Assembly (NCBI GenBank): GCA_021372775.1 | Contig: JAJFTU010000158.1 | Location: 1-36,746 of the forward strand | DNA from: a bacterium | Lineage (GTDB): Bacteria > Acidobacteriota > Polarisedimenticolia > J045 | Direction of reading: 5' to 3' | Length of the DNA stretch: 36,746 bases | In this document: positions 14,669 through 22,926 of the stretch, piece by piece | Layout: the number at the start of each line of letters is the position of its first letter | Numbering within the stretch: position 1 is the first letter of the stretch | Program-made: the position numbers and the translations under genes | The notes under the pieces: model-generated | Told to the model about the DNA's origin: nothing | The model's input: the letters and a program-made list of their open reading frames with translations, nothing else | Databases searched by the model: none

Positions 14669-16582
14669 GTGCTCAACTGGATTCGGGACACGCTGAAGTA
14701 TTCCAAGTGGATCCTGATGCTGATCATCGCGTCGTTCATCCTCTTCTACGGCGTCAGCTGGTGGGACCGCGGCGGCAAGGGCGGCGACGCCAACTGGGTC
14801 GCCAGGGTCGACGGCCAGAACATCGACCCGACGGCGTGGCAGGTCACCTCGCACCAGCTCGAGGAGCGGTACCGGCAGCAGTTCGGCAACATGTACGACC
14901 AGGTCCGCAAGAGCATCAACGTGGGCCGGCTCGCCGCCGAGAAGCTGATCCAGGAGAGCCTGATCGTCCGCGACGCGAAGCGGCTCGGCCTGTCCGTGTC
15001 CGACGACGCGGTCGCCGCGAGCATCACGTCGATGCCGGGCCTGCAGCAGAACGGCCAGTTCATCGGCGCCGCGGCCTACCAGAAGCTGGTCCGCGCGGGG
15101 GCCTTCGGCCCGTTCCGCTCGGCGCGCGAGTTCGAGAACGCCGTGCGCCAGGACATGCTGATCGCGCAGTGGCGCGGCGTCGTCGCCGCGTCGGCGACCG
15201 TCTCCAAGGACGACGTCGCGCGCGAGTTCCGGCGCCGCCACGAGCGCACGACCTTCGAGTACCTCGCCCTGCCGCTCGACAAGTACGCCGCCTCCGTCGC
15301 CCCGAGCGACGCCGACCTGCAGGCGTGGTTCAACGCGCACCCCGAGCGCTTCGGCGCGGGCGAAGCGCGCAAGCTGGCCTACGTGCTGTTCGACGAAGGG
15401 GTCGTCGGCGCGCGGGCCGCGGTCAAGGACAGCGAGATCCAAGACTACTACAACGCCAACGCCGAGCAGTTCAATCGCCCGGAGCTGCGCCGCGCCCGCC
15501 ACATCCTCGTGAAGGTCGCGCCGGACGCCGACGCCGCGGCGGTCGAGGCGGCGCGGAAGAAGGCGCAGAGCCTGGCCGACCAGGCCCGCGCCGGCGCCGA
15601 CTTCGCGAAGCTCGCCGAGAAGAACAGCGACGACCCCGGCTCGAAGGAGAAGGGCGGCGACCTCGGCCTCTTCAAGAAGGGGTCGATGGTCCCCGAGTTC
15701 GACGACGTCGTCTTCTCGCAGCGCGTCGGCGTGGTCTCCGACCCGGTCAAGACGCAGTTCGGCTTCCACGTGATCAAGGTCGAGGAGATCCAGCCCGGCG
15801 GCGAGATCCCGCTCGCCGCGGTCAAGGACCAGATCCGCGCCCAGCTCCGCGCCCCGCGCGTCCGCGAGGTGGCGATGACGCTGGCCCAGGAGTTCCGCAA
15901 GAAGGCCACCGACGAGTCCTCGTTCCGCGCCGCCGCCGCCGCCGCCAAGGTCGCGGTGCAGGACGCGGGCGCGGTCCTCGCCGGCGACCCGATGCCGTTC
16001 GGCCCCGCGCCGGAGTTGGTCGCCGAAGCGTTCGCGCTCAAGAAGGGCGACGTGACCGGCGTGGACGAGACGCAGCAGGGCGCGGTCGTCGCCGTCGTGC
16101 TCGACGTCGTGAAGGACTACAAGCCGACCTTCGCCTCGCGCCGCGCGCAGGTGGACGCCCTCTACCGCCGCGAGCGGGCCGGCGAACTCGCCAAGGCCGA
16201 GCTCTCCGCCGCGGTCTCCCGCGCCGGCGGCGATCTCGAGAAGGCCGCCAAGGAGCTGAAGCTCGAGGTCAAGAAGACGGAGCCGGCGTTCGCGCGCGGC
16301 ACGTCCCTCCCCGGCGTCGGCGGCGGTTCGGCCATCGACGCGGCGGTCTTCAACGCCCCGGTCGGCTCGGTCTCCCAGGCCGCGGCCGGCGACGGCGGCG
16401 CGATCATCGCCAAGATCCAGGCCCGCTCGCAGGCCGACATGTCCCAGCTCCCCGCGGAGGAAGGGTTCATCCGCGAGGCGCTGCAGCGTCCGCTCGGGCA
16501 GCAGGTGATCGCCAAGCGGATCGAGGAGCTGCGGCGGGCGGCGAAGATCGAGCTGAACACCACGCTCTTCCAGCGCAGCTAG
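14669..16582 (+). CDS. ppiD: PpiD-type periplasmic folding chaperone (SurA_N / parvulin)
   Basis: A 637-residue inner-membrane-anchored chaperone. A single N-terminal membrane helix (WILMLIIASFILFYGVSWW) in the typical MLNWIRDTLKYSKW context is followed by a SurA_N-like region (ARVDGQNIDPTAW... KLIQESLIVRDAKRLGLSVSDD). A parvulin domain comes next, with RARHILVKV, FAKLAEKNSDDPGSKEKGGDLG and QFGFHVIKVEEI, and then a long C-terminal helical region. It would help outer-membrane proteins leaving the Sec translocon. Start GTG 14669 is preceded by GGGGAGGGG. Followed by a clear terminator, so it ends its own transcript. Confidence 0.92.
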   Translation: MLNWIRDTLKYSKWILMLIIASFILFYGVSWWDRGGKGGDANWVARVDGQNIDPTAWQVTSHQLEERYRQQFGNMYDQVRKSINVGRLAAEKLIQESLIVRDAKRLGLSVSDDAVAASITSMPGLQQNGQFIGAAAYQKLVRAGAFGPFRSAREFENAVRQDMLIAQWRGVVAASATVSKDDVAREFRRRHERTTFEYLALPLDKYAASVAPSDADLQAWFNAHPERFGAGEARKLAYVLFDEGVVGARAAVKDSEIQDYYNANAEQFNRPELRRARHILVKVAPDADAAAVEAARKKAQSLADQARAGADFAKLAEKNSDDPGSKEKGGDLGLFKKGSMVPEFDDVVFSQRVGVVSDPVKTQFGFHVIKVEEIQPGGEIPLAAVKDQIRAQLRAPRVREVAMTLAQEFRKKATDESSFRAAAAAAKVAVQDAGAVLAGDPMPFGPAPELVAEAFALKKGDVTGVDETQQGAVVAVVLDVVKDYKPTFASRRAQVDALYRRERAGELAKAELSAAVSRAGGDLEKAAKELKLEVKKTEPAFARGTSLPGVGGGSAIDAAVFNAPVGSVSQAAAGDGGAIIAKIQARSQADMSQLPAEEGFIREALQRPLGQQVIAKRIEELRRAAKIELNTTLFQRS

Positions 16583-16617
16583 ACTTCCCGAACAACCCGC
16601 GGCGCCTCCGCGCCGAG

Positions 16618-16649
16618 AACGCCCCCGCCCCGCGCGGGGGCGTTTTTTT
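16618..16649 (+). terminator. Rho-independent terminator of the ppiD transcript
   Basis: An 11-bp stem (16618-16628 with 16634-16644, aacgcccccgc pairing with gcgggggcgtt), loop cccgc and a run of seven T (16643-16649). It starts 36 bp after the ppiD stop. This is the best intrinsic terminator in the window. Confidence 0.93.
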
Positions 16650-16842
16650 CACGGTGACGCCGAGACTGTTGCACGGGCACGGAGCGGAAGAGCCGTTGCC
16701 GTCCGCGCCCGAACGACGCCCGCGAGATGACCTGATTCGCGTTCCGGAGGCCGCCGGAGAGCCGTCCCGGACCCCCGCGCGGCCCCCGTCGGCGGCCGCA
16801 ACAATCTCGGCTTCACCATGCAACAATCTCGGCTTCACCGTG
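16650..16842. repeat. Tandem and inverted 20-mer repeats flanking ~150 bp
   Basis: gcaacaatctcggcttcacc occurs twice in tandem with a 2-nt spacer (16798-16817 and 16820-16839). A near-identical inverted copy (2 mismatches) lies at 16653-16672, directly after the terminator T-run. Extended by 3 nt, the outer copies (16650-16672 and 16820-16842) form 23-nt imperfect inverted repeats bounding 193 bp. No ORF with family character lies between. The whole gap 16583-17095 contains only the terminator, these repeats and a candidate promoter. It may be a small non-autonomous mobile element or a protein-binding array. Confidence 0.7.
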
Positions 16843-16957
16843 TGACGATTTCGTCGGGGCGATGACGAGGGCGGCGCCCGGGCGGCACGGTCGGCGCCGC
16901 TTGCGGGAAGCGCGTTGTTCGTCGTCGTCCGGGGAAAACCACAGCCCGAGAGTTCGC

Positions 16958-16986
16958 TGGACGCCCCGTTCCCTCCGCTGTACAGT
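16958..16986 (+). promoter_or_regulatory. Candidate promoter of the TPR-histidine kinase operon
   Basis: TGGACG (16958-16963) and TACAGT (16981-16986) are separated by 17 nt, each matching 4 of 6 consensus bases. It lies 109 bp upstream of the TPR gene start. Predicted by eye. Confidence 0.38.
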
Positions 16987-17095
16987 CCGGCAGGTGCGTG
17001 GGCGATCCGTCCGTTCGCCCGCGAAACGCGACACGACGTCGCCTCCGGCGGCCGCGAGCACGGCTTTTGCAAGCCGCCGCAGGCGGAGGGGTGCA

Positions 17096-17647
17096 ATGAC
17101 GGACCATCCATCGCTCGAAACGCTGCGCCGCGCCCGCGACGCCCACAAGGCGGGACGCGGCCGCGAGGCGCTCGCCTTGGCCGAGGCCGCGCACCGCATG
17201 GCCACCGAAATGCCCGGCGCGCCCCCGCAGGCGGCGGCCGCCGAAGGGCTCTACGGCTACCTCCTGGGCACGGTCGGCGGGCGGATGGAAAGCGGCCTCG
17301 CCTTCTGCCGCCACGCCGTCGACAACTGCTTCTGGGAGCCGTCGGTCTACGAGACGTTGGCCCGGCTGGAGCTGGCCGCGGGAAACCGGCGCGAAGCGAT
17401 CGCCGTCCTCGACCGCGGTCTGGCGATGGCGGGGGGCGCCCGCGAACTGCGCGATCTCCGCGCGTCGCTCGGCCGCCGTCGGGCCCCCGCGATTCCGTTC
17501 CTGGACCGCAGCCATCCGTTCAACCGCTGGATCGGGATCCTTCGCGCGAGAAGCGCGGCCGCGCCGGCCGTCCAGGCCGTTCCCGCCGCCTCCTCCGCGC
17601 GCGGCTCGCGCGGGCGCATCCTCGGCGTTCCCGACTATCACCGGTGA
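17096..17647 (+). CDS. Small TPR-like protein, function unknown
   Basis: A 183-residue soluble protein with two or three tetratricopeptide-like helix pairs. Examples are ARDAHKAGRGREALALAEAAHRMA, GLAFCRHAVDNCFWEPSVYETLARLELAAGNRREAIAVLDRGLAMAGG and a basic C-terminal tail. No signal peptide or catalytic motif was seen. The start ATG 17096 follows GGAGGGG. Its stop overlaps the GTG start of the histidine kinase (GTGA at 17644-17647), so the two are coupled. The TPR fold suggests protein binding, and the kinase is the natural candidate partner, but that is inference. The frame extends upstream to 16862 without family-like sequence. Confidence 0.8.
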   Translation: MTDHPSLETLRRARDAHKAGRGREALALAEAAHRMATEMPGAPPQAAAAEGLYGYLLGTVGGRMESGLAFCRHAVDNCFWEPSVYETLARLELAAGNRREAIAVLDRGLAMAGGARELRDLRASLGRRRAPAIPFLDRSHPFNRWIGILRARSAAAPAVQAVPAASSARGSRGRILGVPDYHR

Positions 17648-19686
17648 CCGCCCGGTCCTCGCGGAAGATCGTCCTGCGGCGCGTCGCGATCGCCTCCGCC
17701 GCCTTCGTCGCGTTCCAAGTCGCCTTCGCGGCCCTGACCGCGCACGTTGCGCCGGAGGGGCTCCGCTGGTGCCCCGTGGCGGGCGTCGCGTTCTTCTTCG
17801 CGCTGCTGCTCGGGACCACGGCGATTCCCGCGTTCGCCGCGGCGACGGCCATCGTCTTCGCGACGGGAGCGGCCGCGCTGCAGGGAGGCGGGGCGGCGCT
17901 GGAGTTCGCGTTCTTCGTCGCCGGCGCCTGCGTCGTCCGCGCGGCGATCGGCCGCCCGCCGCGGATCGACGTGCCGCGGGACGCGCTCGTCCTCGCCGGC
18001 GCGACGTTGGGAGTCGCCGCGTTCGACGCCCTGACGGCGCACGCGCTGCTGGTCCCGGAAGGCGGCTGGAGCGCGGCCGCCGGCGCGGCGTTGGCGCAGG
18101 CGACGTCGACGCTCGCCCTCGGCGCCCCGCTCCTGATTCTCGCCGGCCCCACGGTCGGCGCATGGCTGCACGGAGCGCTGCCCCAGCAGCGGACGCGCGC
18201 CGAGCGGCGGGGCGCGCCGCGCGATCCGCGCGCCTTCGGCGCCGCGGCGGCGCTCGCGCTGACCACCGTCGCCGCGGGCGCCTCGGTGCTTTGCCTCTCC
18301 GAGCGGACCGCCGGCTACGGCGCCTACCTGCTGCTCGTCCCGCTCGTCTGGGGCTCGGTCCGCTTCGGCCTGCGCGGCTTCGCCTGGGTGGCGCTGGCCG
18401 CCGACGCGGTGTCGCTCACGCACGTCGCCGGCGCGCCGGTCCAGTTCCATCTCTTCGTCATGGTCCTCTGCGGCCTGCTCGTCGCCGCGGCCGCCGAGGG
18501 GCACCGGCGGCTGCTGCGGAGCCTGCGCCACGCCGCCGAAGGGCGTCAGGCGCTGCTCGACGCGCTCCCGGACATGATGTTCCGCGAGTCGGCCGGCGGC
18601 GTGTTCCTCGAGTTCCACGGCGCCTCCGACTCCCCGCTCATCGCCAAGCCGGCGTCGTTCGTCGGCCGGCGCGCCGCCGAGATCCTGCCGCCGCCGCTCG
18701 CCGCGCTCGACGAGCGCATGCGGCGGCGGGCGCTGGAGACGCGGGCGCTCCAGCAGTACGAGTACTCGCTGCCGCTCGGCGGCGAGGAACTCTGGTTCGA
18801 GGCGCGGATCGTGCCGTGCGGCGACGAGGAGACGCTGGCCGTCGTCCGCGACGTGACCGAGCGGCGCCGCGCCGAGGAGGACCGGCGGCAGTTCGAGGCG
18901 CAGATCCGCCACGCGCAGAAGCTGGAGAGCCTCGGCGTCCTCGCCGGCGGCATCGCGCACGACTTCAACAACCTGCTCGCCGCGGTCCTCGGCAACATCG
19001 AGCTCGCCGCGCTCGACATCCCCGCAGGCTGCCCCGCCGCGGCGCGGGCCGCCGACGCCGGACAGGCCGCGCGACGCGCCGCCGACCTGACCCGCCAGCT
19101 CCTCGCCTATTCGGGCAAGGGGAAGATGGAGGTCGTCCCGGTCGATCTCTCCGCGGTCGCCCGCGAGATGGGGCGGCTGCTCGCCGTCTCGATCTCGAAG
19201 ACGGCCCGCGTCGAGTACCTGCTCGCCGACGACCTGCCGCCGGTGACCGCCGATCCGTCGCAGATCAGGCAGGTCTTCATGAACCTGCTGACCAACGCCT
19301 CGGAGGCGCTCGGCGGGCGCGACGGACTGATCACCGTCCGCACCGGCGAGGCCGAGTGCGAGCCGGAGACGCTGCGGGCCGCCTACCGCGCGGACGACAT
19401 GCCGCGCGGCCGCGCGGCGTTCATCGAAGTCGGCGACAACGGCTGCGGCATGGACGAGGAGACGAAGAGCCGGCTGTTCGATCCGTTCTTCAGCACGAAG
19501 TTCACCGGCCGCGGCCTGGGCATGGCGGCGGTGCTGGGGATCGTCCGCGGCCACCGCGGCGCGATCGACGTCGTCGCCGATCCCGGCCGGGGCTCGATCG
19601 TCCGCGTCTACTTCCCCGCCGCCGCGACCGCCGGGGGCGGCGCCGCCGACGAGGCGCGCGAGCCGGCCGGCGTCACGGCCGACTGA
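17644..19686 (+). CDS. Membrane sensor histidine kinase (MASE1-like, PAS, HisKA, HATPase)
   Basis: A 680-residue kinase. The N-terminal half (about 10-285) has about eight membrane segments resembling the MASE1 sensor (GLRWCPVAGVAFFFALLLGTTAIPAF). A PAS domain (about 300-405) and a HisKA box GGIAHDFNNLLAAVLGN follow, with phospho-accepting H439. The ATPase domain has the N-box MNLLTNASEAL, G1 DNGCGMD, F-box FDPFFSTK and G2 GRGLGMAA. All catalytic parts look intact. No receiver domain is fused and no regulator gene is next to it, so its output partner is elsewhere. GTG 17644 overlaps the TPR stop. The last 14 bp overlap tail to tail with the permease gene on the other strand. Confidence 0.9.
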   Translation: MTARSSRKIVLRRVAIASAAFVAFQVAFAALTAHVAPEGLRWCPVAGVAFFFALLLGTTAIPAFAAATAIVFATGAAALQGGGAALEFAFFVAGACVVRAAIGRPPRIDVPRDALVLAGATLGVAAFDALTAHALLVPEGGWSAAAGAALAQATSTLALGAPLLILAGPTVGAWLHGALPQQRTRAERRGAPRDPRAFGAAAALALTTVAAGASVLCLSERTAGYGAYLLLVPLVWGSVRFGLRGFAWVALAADAVSLTHVAGAPVQFHLFVMVLCGLLVAAAAEGHRRLLRSLRHAAEGRQALLDALPDMMFRESAGGVFLEFHGASDSPLIAKPASFVGRRAAEILPPPLAALDERMRRRALETRALQQYEYSLPLGGEELWFEARIVPCGDEETLAVVRDVTERRRAEEDRRQFEAQIRHAQKLESLGVLAGGIAHDFNNLLAAVLGNIELAALDIPAGCPAAARAADAGQAARRAADLTRQLLAYSGKGKMEVVPVDLSAVAREMGRLLAVSISKTARVEYLLADDLPPVTADPSQIRQVFMNLLTNASEALGGRDGLITVRTGEAECEPETLRAAYRADDMPRGRAAFIEVGDNGCGMDEETKSRLFDPFFSTKFTGRGLGMAAVLGIVRGHRGAIDVVADPGRGSIVRVYFPAAATAGGGAADEAREPAGVTAD

Positions 19687-21556
19687 AGATCCCGAAGAGC
19701 GCGTAGGCCAGCGCGAGCGCGCCGAACGCCGCCGCGCCGAGCGCCGTGCGCCTCGTCCCCGGCCCCGCGTATCCGGCCCGGCGCGCGGCGAGGGCGCGGC
19801 GCGCGACCAAGGGGGCGAGCGCCAGCGCGTCGGCCAGGAGCGGCACGATCAGGAACCACGACGGACGGCGCCACGTGTCCGCGGCGAGAACGGCGGCGAG
19901 CGCGTCGGGCGCCCCCGCGCCGGGCGCGCGCAGCGCGAGCGAGGCCGCGTCGAACGCCTGCGCCGCGACGAGCATCGCGGCCCCGGCGAGGGCCAGCCGC
20001 AGGCCGAGGCGCGCCGTCCGCGCGTCGTGCGCCGCGCCGTCGGCGGCGAGGGCGCGCCCGGTGAGCCGGCTGCGCACGGCGCCGTGGGCGGCGTAGACGA
20101 CGAACCCGACGTTGAGCCACGCGGCGAAGCGGAGCCACGAGGTCGGCGGCAGATAGACGATCAGCGCGAGGCAGGAGAGCCCGCCGAGGATCGGCGCGGC
20201 GAGGCCGAACGGCGCGCGGAACGGGCGCGGGCGGTCCGGGTCGCGGCGGCGCATCACGATCACGCCGATCGACACCAGCAGGAACGCGAAGAGCGTGCCG
20301 ATGTTCGTCAGGTCCACCATTTCGTCGATGCTGGCGAAGGCGGAGAAGACGGCGACGAACCCGCCGGTCACGATCGTCGCCCAGTGCGGCGTGCGGAAGC
20401 GCGGATGGACGCGCGAGAAGAGCTCCGGCAGCAGGCCGTCGCGCGACATCGCGTAGAAGATCCGCGGCTGGCCGAGCTGGAAGACGAGCAGCACCGCCGT
20501 GTGGGCGCAGACCGAGCCGAAGGCGACGATCGCCACCGCCCAGCCGAGGTGCGGCGCGGCGTGGGCCAGCGCCAGCGTGAGCGGCTCCGCCTGCTCGGTG
20601 GCGAGGGTGGCGCGGAGGTCGGGATAGGAGACGAGGCCGCAGAAGACGAGCGCCACGGCGACGTAGATCACGGTGCAGAGGGCGAGCGAGGCGATGATCC
20701 CGCGCGGCAGCGTCCGCTGCGGGTCCCGCGTCTCCTCGGCGACGGTCGAGACGGCGTCGAAGCCGATGAAGGCGAAGAAGACGATCGCCGCCCCGGCGCC
20801 GATCCCGCTCCAGCCGTTGGGGGCGAACGGCGTGAAGTTCGCCGGCTTCACGTAGCGCAGGCCGACGAGGCAGAAGAAGGCCAGCACGACCAGCTTCACC
20901 CCGACCATCGTCGCGTTGAAGCGGGCCGACTCGCGGATGCCCCAGACCAAAAGCGCCGTGATCGCGGCGACGATCAGCACGGCGAGCAGGTTGAAGACGA
21001 TCGGCACGCCGAAGAGGTGCGGCGCCCGTTCGAGCGCGGTCAGCCCCGAGCCGTCCACGAGGCGCGCCGCGGTGCGGTAGTCCATCGCCAGCCACTCGGG
21101 AATGTCGAAGCCGAACCCCGAGAGGAGCGTGCGGGCGTAGTTGGCCCAGCTGATCGCCACCGCGACGTTCCCGACCGCGTACTCGATGATCAGGTCCCAG
21201 CCGATGATCCAGGCCGTCAGCTCGCCCAGCGTCGCGTAGGCGTAGGTGTAGGCCGAGCCGGAGACCGGGACCATCGCCGCGAACTCGGCGTAGCAGAGCG
21301 CGGTGAAGCCGCAGGCGACGGCGGTGAGGAAGAACGAGACGACGAGCGCCGGCCCCGCGCCGGGGCGCGACGCGTCCCCCGCCGCGGCGGTGCCGATCGT
21401 GGCGAAGATCCCCGCGCCGATGATCGCGCCGAGGCCGAGCAGGGTCAGCTGCACCGCGCCGAGCTCGCGCTTCAGGCCGCGCCCGCCGCGCCCCGCGTCG
21501 GCGAGGATCGCCTCCAGCGGCTTGACGCGGAACGCCCCCGAGCCCGGAGGCTTCAT
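19673..21556 (-). CDS. APC-superfamily amino acid permease (cationic amino acid transporter-like)
   Basis: A 627-residue inner-membrane transporter with 12 or more hydrophobic segments, closest in style to the CAT/YfnA branch. Signatures are LTLLGLGAIIGAGIFATIGTAA (TM1 unwound GAIIGAGIF), ALCYAEFAAMVPVSGSAYTYAYATLGELTAWIIGWDLIIEY, and FFAFIGFDAVSTVAEETRDPQRTLPRGI. The extra C-terminal membrane segments (about 500-620) are typical of the longer CAT form. Substrate is most likely an amino acid, but specificity cannot be read. Start ATG 21556 is 31 bp after the NtrX-like gene stop, on the same strand, so it is probably the last gene of the lpxC-ntrY-ntrX transcript. A nitrogen-related regulator beside an amino acid permease is suggestive. 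Confidence 0.9.
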   Translation of the reverse strand: MKPPGSGAFRVKPLEAILADAGRGGRGLKRELGAVQLTLLGLGAIIGAGIFATIGTAAAGDASRPGAGPALVVSFFLTAVACGFTALCYAEFAAMVPVSGSAYTYAYATLGELTAWIIGWDLIIEYAVGNVAVAISWANYARTLLSGFGFDIPEWLAMDYRTAARLVDGSGLTALERAPHLFGVPIVFNLLAVLIVAAITALLVWGIRESARFNATMVGVKLVVLAFFCLVGLRYVKPANFTPFAPNGWSGIGAGAAIVFFAFIGFDAVSTVAEETRDPQRTLPRGIIASLALCTVIYVAVALVFCGLVSYPDLRATLATEQAEPLTLALAHAAPHLGWAVAIVAFGSVCAHTAVLLVFQLGQPRIFYAMSRDGLLPELFSRVHPRFRTPHWATIVTGGFVAVFSAFASIDEMVDLTNIGTLFAFLLVSIGVIVMRRRDPDRPRPFRAPFGLAAPILGGLSCLALIVYLPPTSWLRFAAWLNVGFVVYAAHGAVRSRLTGRALAADGAAHDARTARLGLRLALAGAAMLVAAQAFDAASLALRAPGAGAPDALAAVLAADTWRRPSWFLIVPLLADALALAPLVARRALAARRAGYAGPGTRRTALGAAAFGALALAYALFGIFSRP

Positions 21557-21587
21557 CGGCGTCCGCCTTCGGCCGGCCGGCGCAAGC

Positions 21588-22910
21588 TCAGAGCAGCCCG
21601 AACTGGCGCAGCCGCGCGCGCAGGTCCGGCTCCGACATCCCGAGCCGCGCCGCCGCGCGGGCGACGTCCCCTTCCGCCTCCTCGAGGTGCCGCCGCAGCC
21701 AGGTGGACTCGAAGCGGCGGAGCGTGGCGACGATCCCCTCCTCCTCGGTCTCCTCGCCGCCGGCGAAGTGCGCCGGCAGGTCGGCGAGCCGCGCCACCCG
21801 CCCCGGCGTCAGCAGCACGAGCCGCTCGAGGGTGCGCTGCAGCTCCCGCACGTTCCCCGGCCATTCGTAGCGCAGCAGCGCGAACATCGTCTCCGGCGCC
21901 AGCAGCATGTCCTCGCGCGCGTACTCGCGCGTCAGCTCGCCGAGGAACCGCTCGCACAGCTCGGGGATGTCGTCGCGCCGGTCGCGCAGCGTCGGCGTCT
22001 CCACGACGTGCGGGAAGACGTCGAGGAACGCCGCGCCGAGCGCCCCCTCCGCGGCGAGCTTCTCCGGCGCCGCCTGCAGCGCGACGATCAGCTGCGGCCC
22101 GCTGCGCACGCGCCGGCCGGTGGCCGGGCAGACGAAGGCCCCCGACCGCACGCCGTCCACCAGCAGCTCCTGCACGTCGGCCGGCAGCGCGTCGGCGTTC
22201 TCGAGGTAGAGCGCGCCTTCGTCGGCCAGCGCGATCCGCCCGCTCTCCTCGTCGTCCGCGGGATCGCCGAAGAGGGCCGCGAGCAGCCGCTCGCCGGGCA
22301 GCGCGGAGACCTGCACGTCGAGGAACGGGCCGTCCGGATGGAGGGAGTGGAGCGACAGCCAGCGCGCCGCGAGACGACGGCCGGTCCCCTTCTCGCCGTG
22401 GAGCAGCACCGGGCGGCCGTCCGCCGCGCCGGCCAGCTCGCGCCGCAGCCGCTCGACCCGCGCGCTCTTCCCGACGAACTCCGCCTCGCGCCGCAGCTCG
22501 GCGCTCAAGGCGCGGTTGCGCCGTTCGAGCCGTGCGTGGCGCAGCGCGTTGGCGGCGACGACGAGCACGCGGTCGAGCGAGACCGGCTTCTCGACGAAGT
22601 CGTACGCGCCGAGCTTCGTCGCCTTGACCGCCGTCTCGATCGTGCCGTGGCCTGAGATCATCACCACCGGCGCGGCGACGCCCCGTTCGCGCAGGTGCTT
22701 GAGCGCCTCGATGCCGTCGATCCCGGGGAGCCAGATGTCGAGGAAGATCGCGTCGGGCGCGCACTCCGCGGCCCGCTTGATCCCTTCCTCCGCCGACTCC
22801 GCGCCGACGACTTCGTATCCCTCGTCCTCGAGGATCTGCGCGAGGGCGCGGCGCACCGGCTCCTCGTCGTCCACCACCAAGATCCGGCCCCGCCGCTCCT
22901 GCCCGTCCAT
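21588..22910 (-). CDS. ntrX: NtrX/NtrC-like response regulator with a degenerate AAA+ domain
   Basis: A 440-residue regulator. The receiver (about 8-120) is complete: D14, D15, phospho-acceptor D58, S86 and K108. The AAA+ region (about 143-375) is recognisable by LRDRRDDIPELCERFL and YEWPGNVRELQRTLERLVLL but has lost key parts. Walker A reads GEKGTGRR with R178 for Lys, Walker B reads LYLENAD with N238 for the catalytic Glu, and the GAFTGA sigma-54-contact loop is missing (AALFGDPADDEESGRIALADEGA). A Fis-type HTH (GDVARAAARLGMSEPDLRARLRQFGLL) ends the protein. It probably binds DNA in a phosphorylation-dependent way but cannot remodel sigma-54 holoenzyme. It lies 16 bp after the NtrY-like kinase. 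The symbol reflects the pairing; NtrX versus another NtrC relative is not proven. Confidence 0.87.
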   Translation of the reverse strand: MDGQERRGRILVVDDEEPVRRALAQILEDEGYEVVGAESAEEGIKRAAECAPDAIFLDIWLPGIDGIEALKHLRERGVAAPVVMISGHGTIETAVKATKLGAYDFVEKPVSLDRVLVVAANALRHARLERRNRALSAELRREAEFVGKSARVERLRRELAGAADGRPVLLHGEKGTGRRLAARWLSLHSLHPDGPFLDVQVSALPGERLLAALFGDPADDEESGRIALADEGALYLENADALPADVQELLVDGVRSGAFVCPATGRRVRSGPQLIVALQAAPEKLAAEGALGAAFLDVFPHVVETPTLRDRRDDIPELCERFLGELTREYAREDMLLAPETMFALLRYEWPGNVRELQRTLERLVLLTPGRVARLADLPAHFAGGEETEEEGIVATLRRFESTWLRRHLEEAEGDVARAAARLGMSEPDLRARLRQFGLL

Positions 22911-22926
22911 CGAACCCTCGCCTTCC

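Noticed and set aside
16798-16839. CRISPR-like repeats
   Set aside because: Only two tandem copies with a 2-nt spacer and one inverted copy; no spacer units and no cas genes.
16862-17095. Longer start for the TPR protein
   Set aside because: The upstream part is Arg/Ser-rich without TPR character, contains the candidate promoter and has no Shine-Dalgarno; ATG 17096 follows GGAGGGG.
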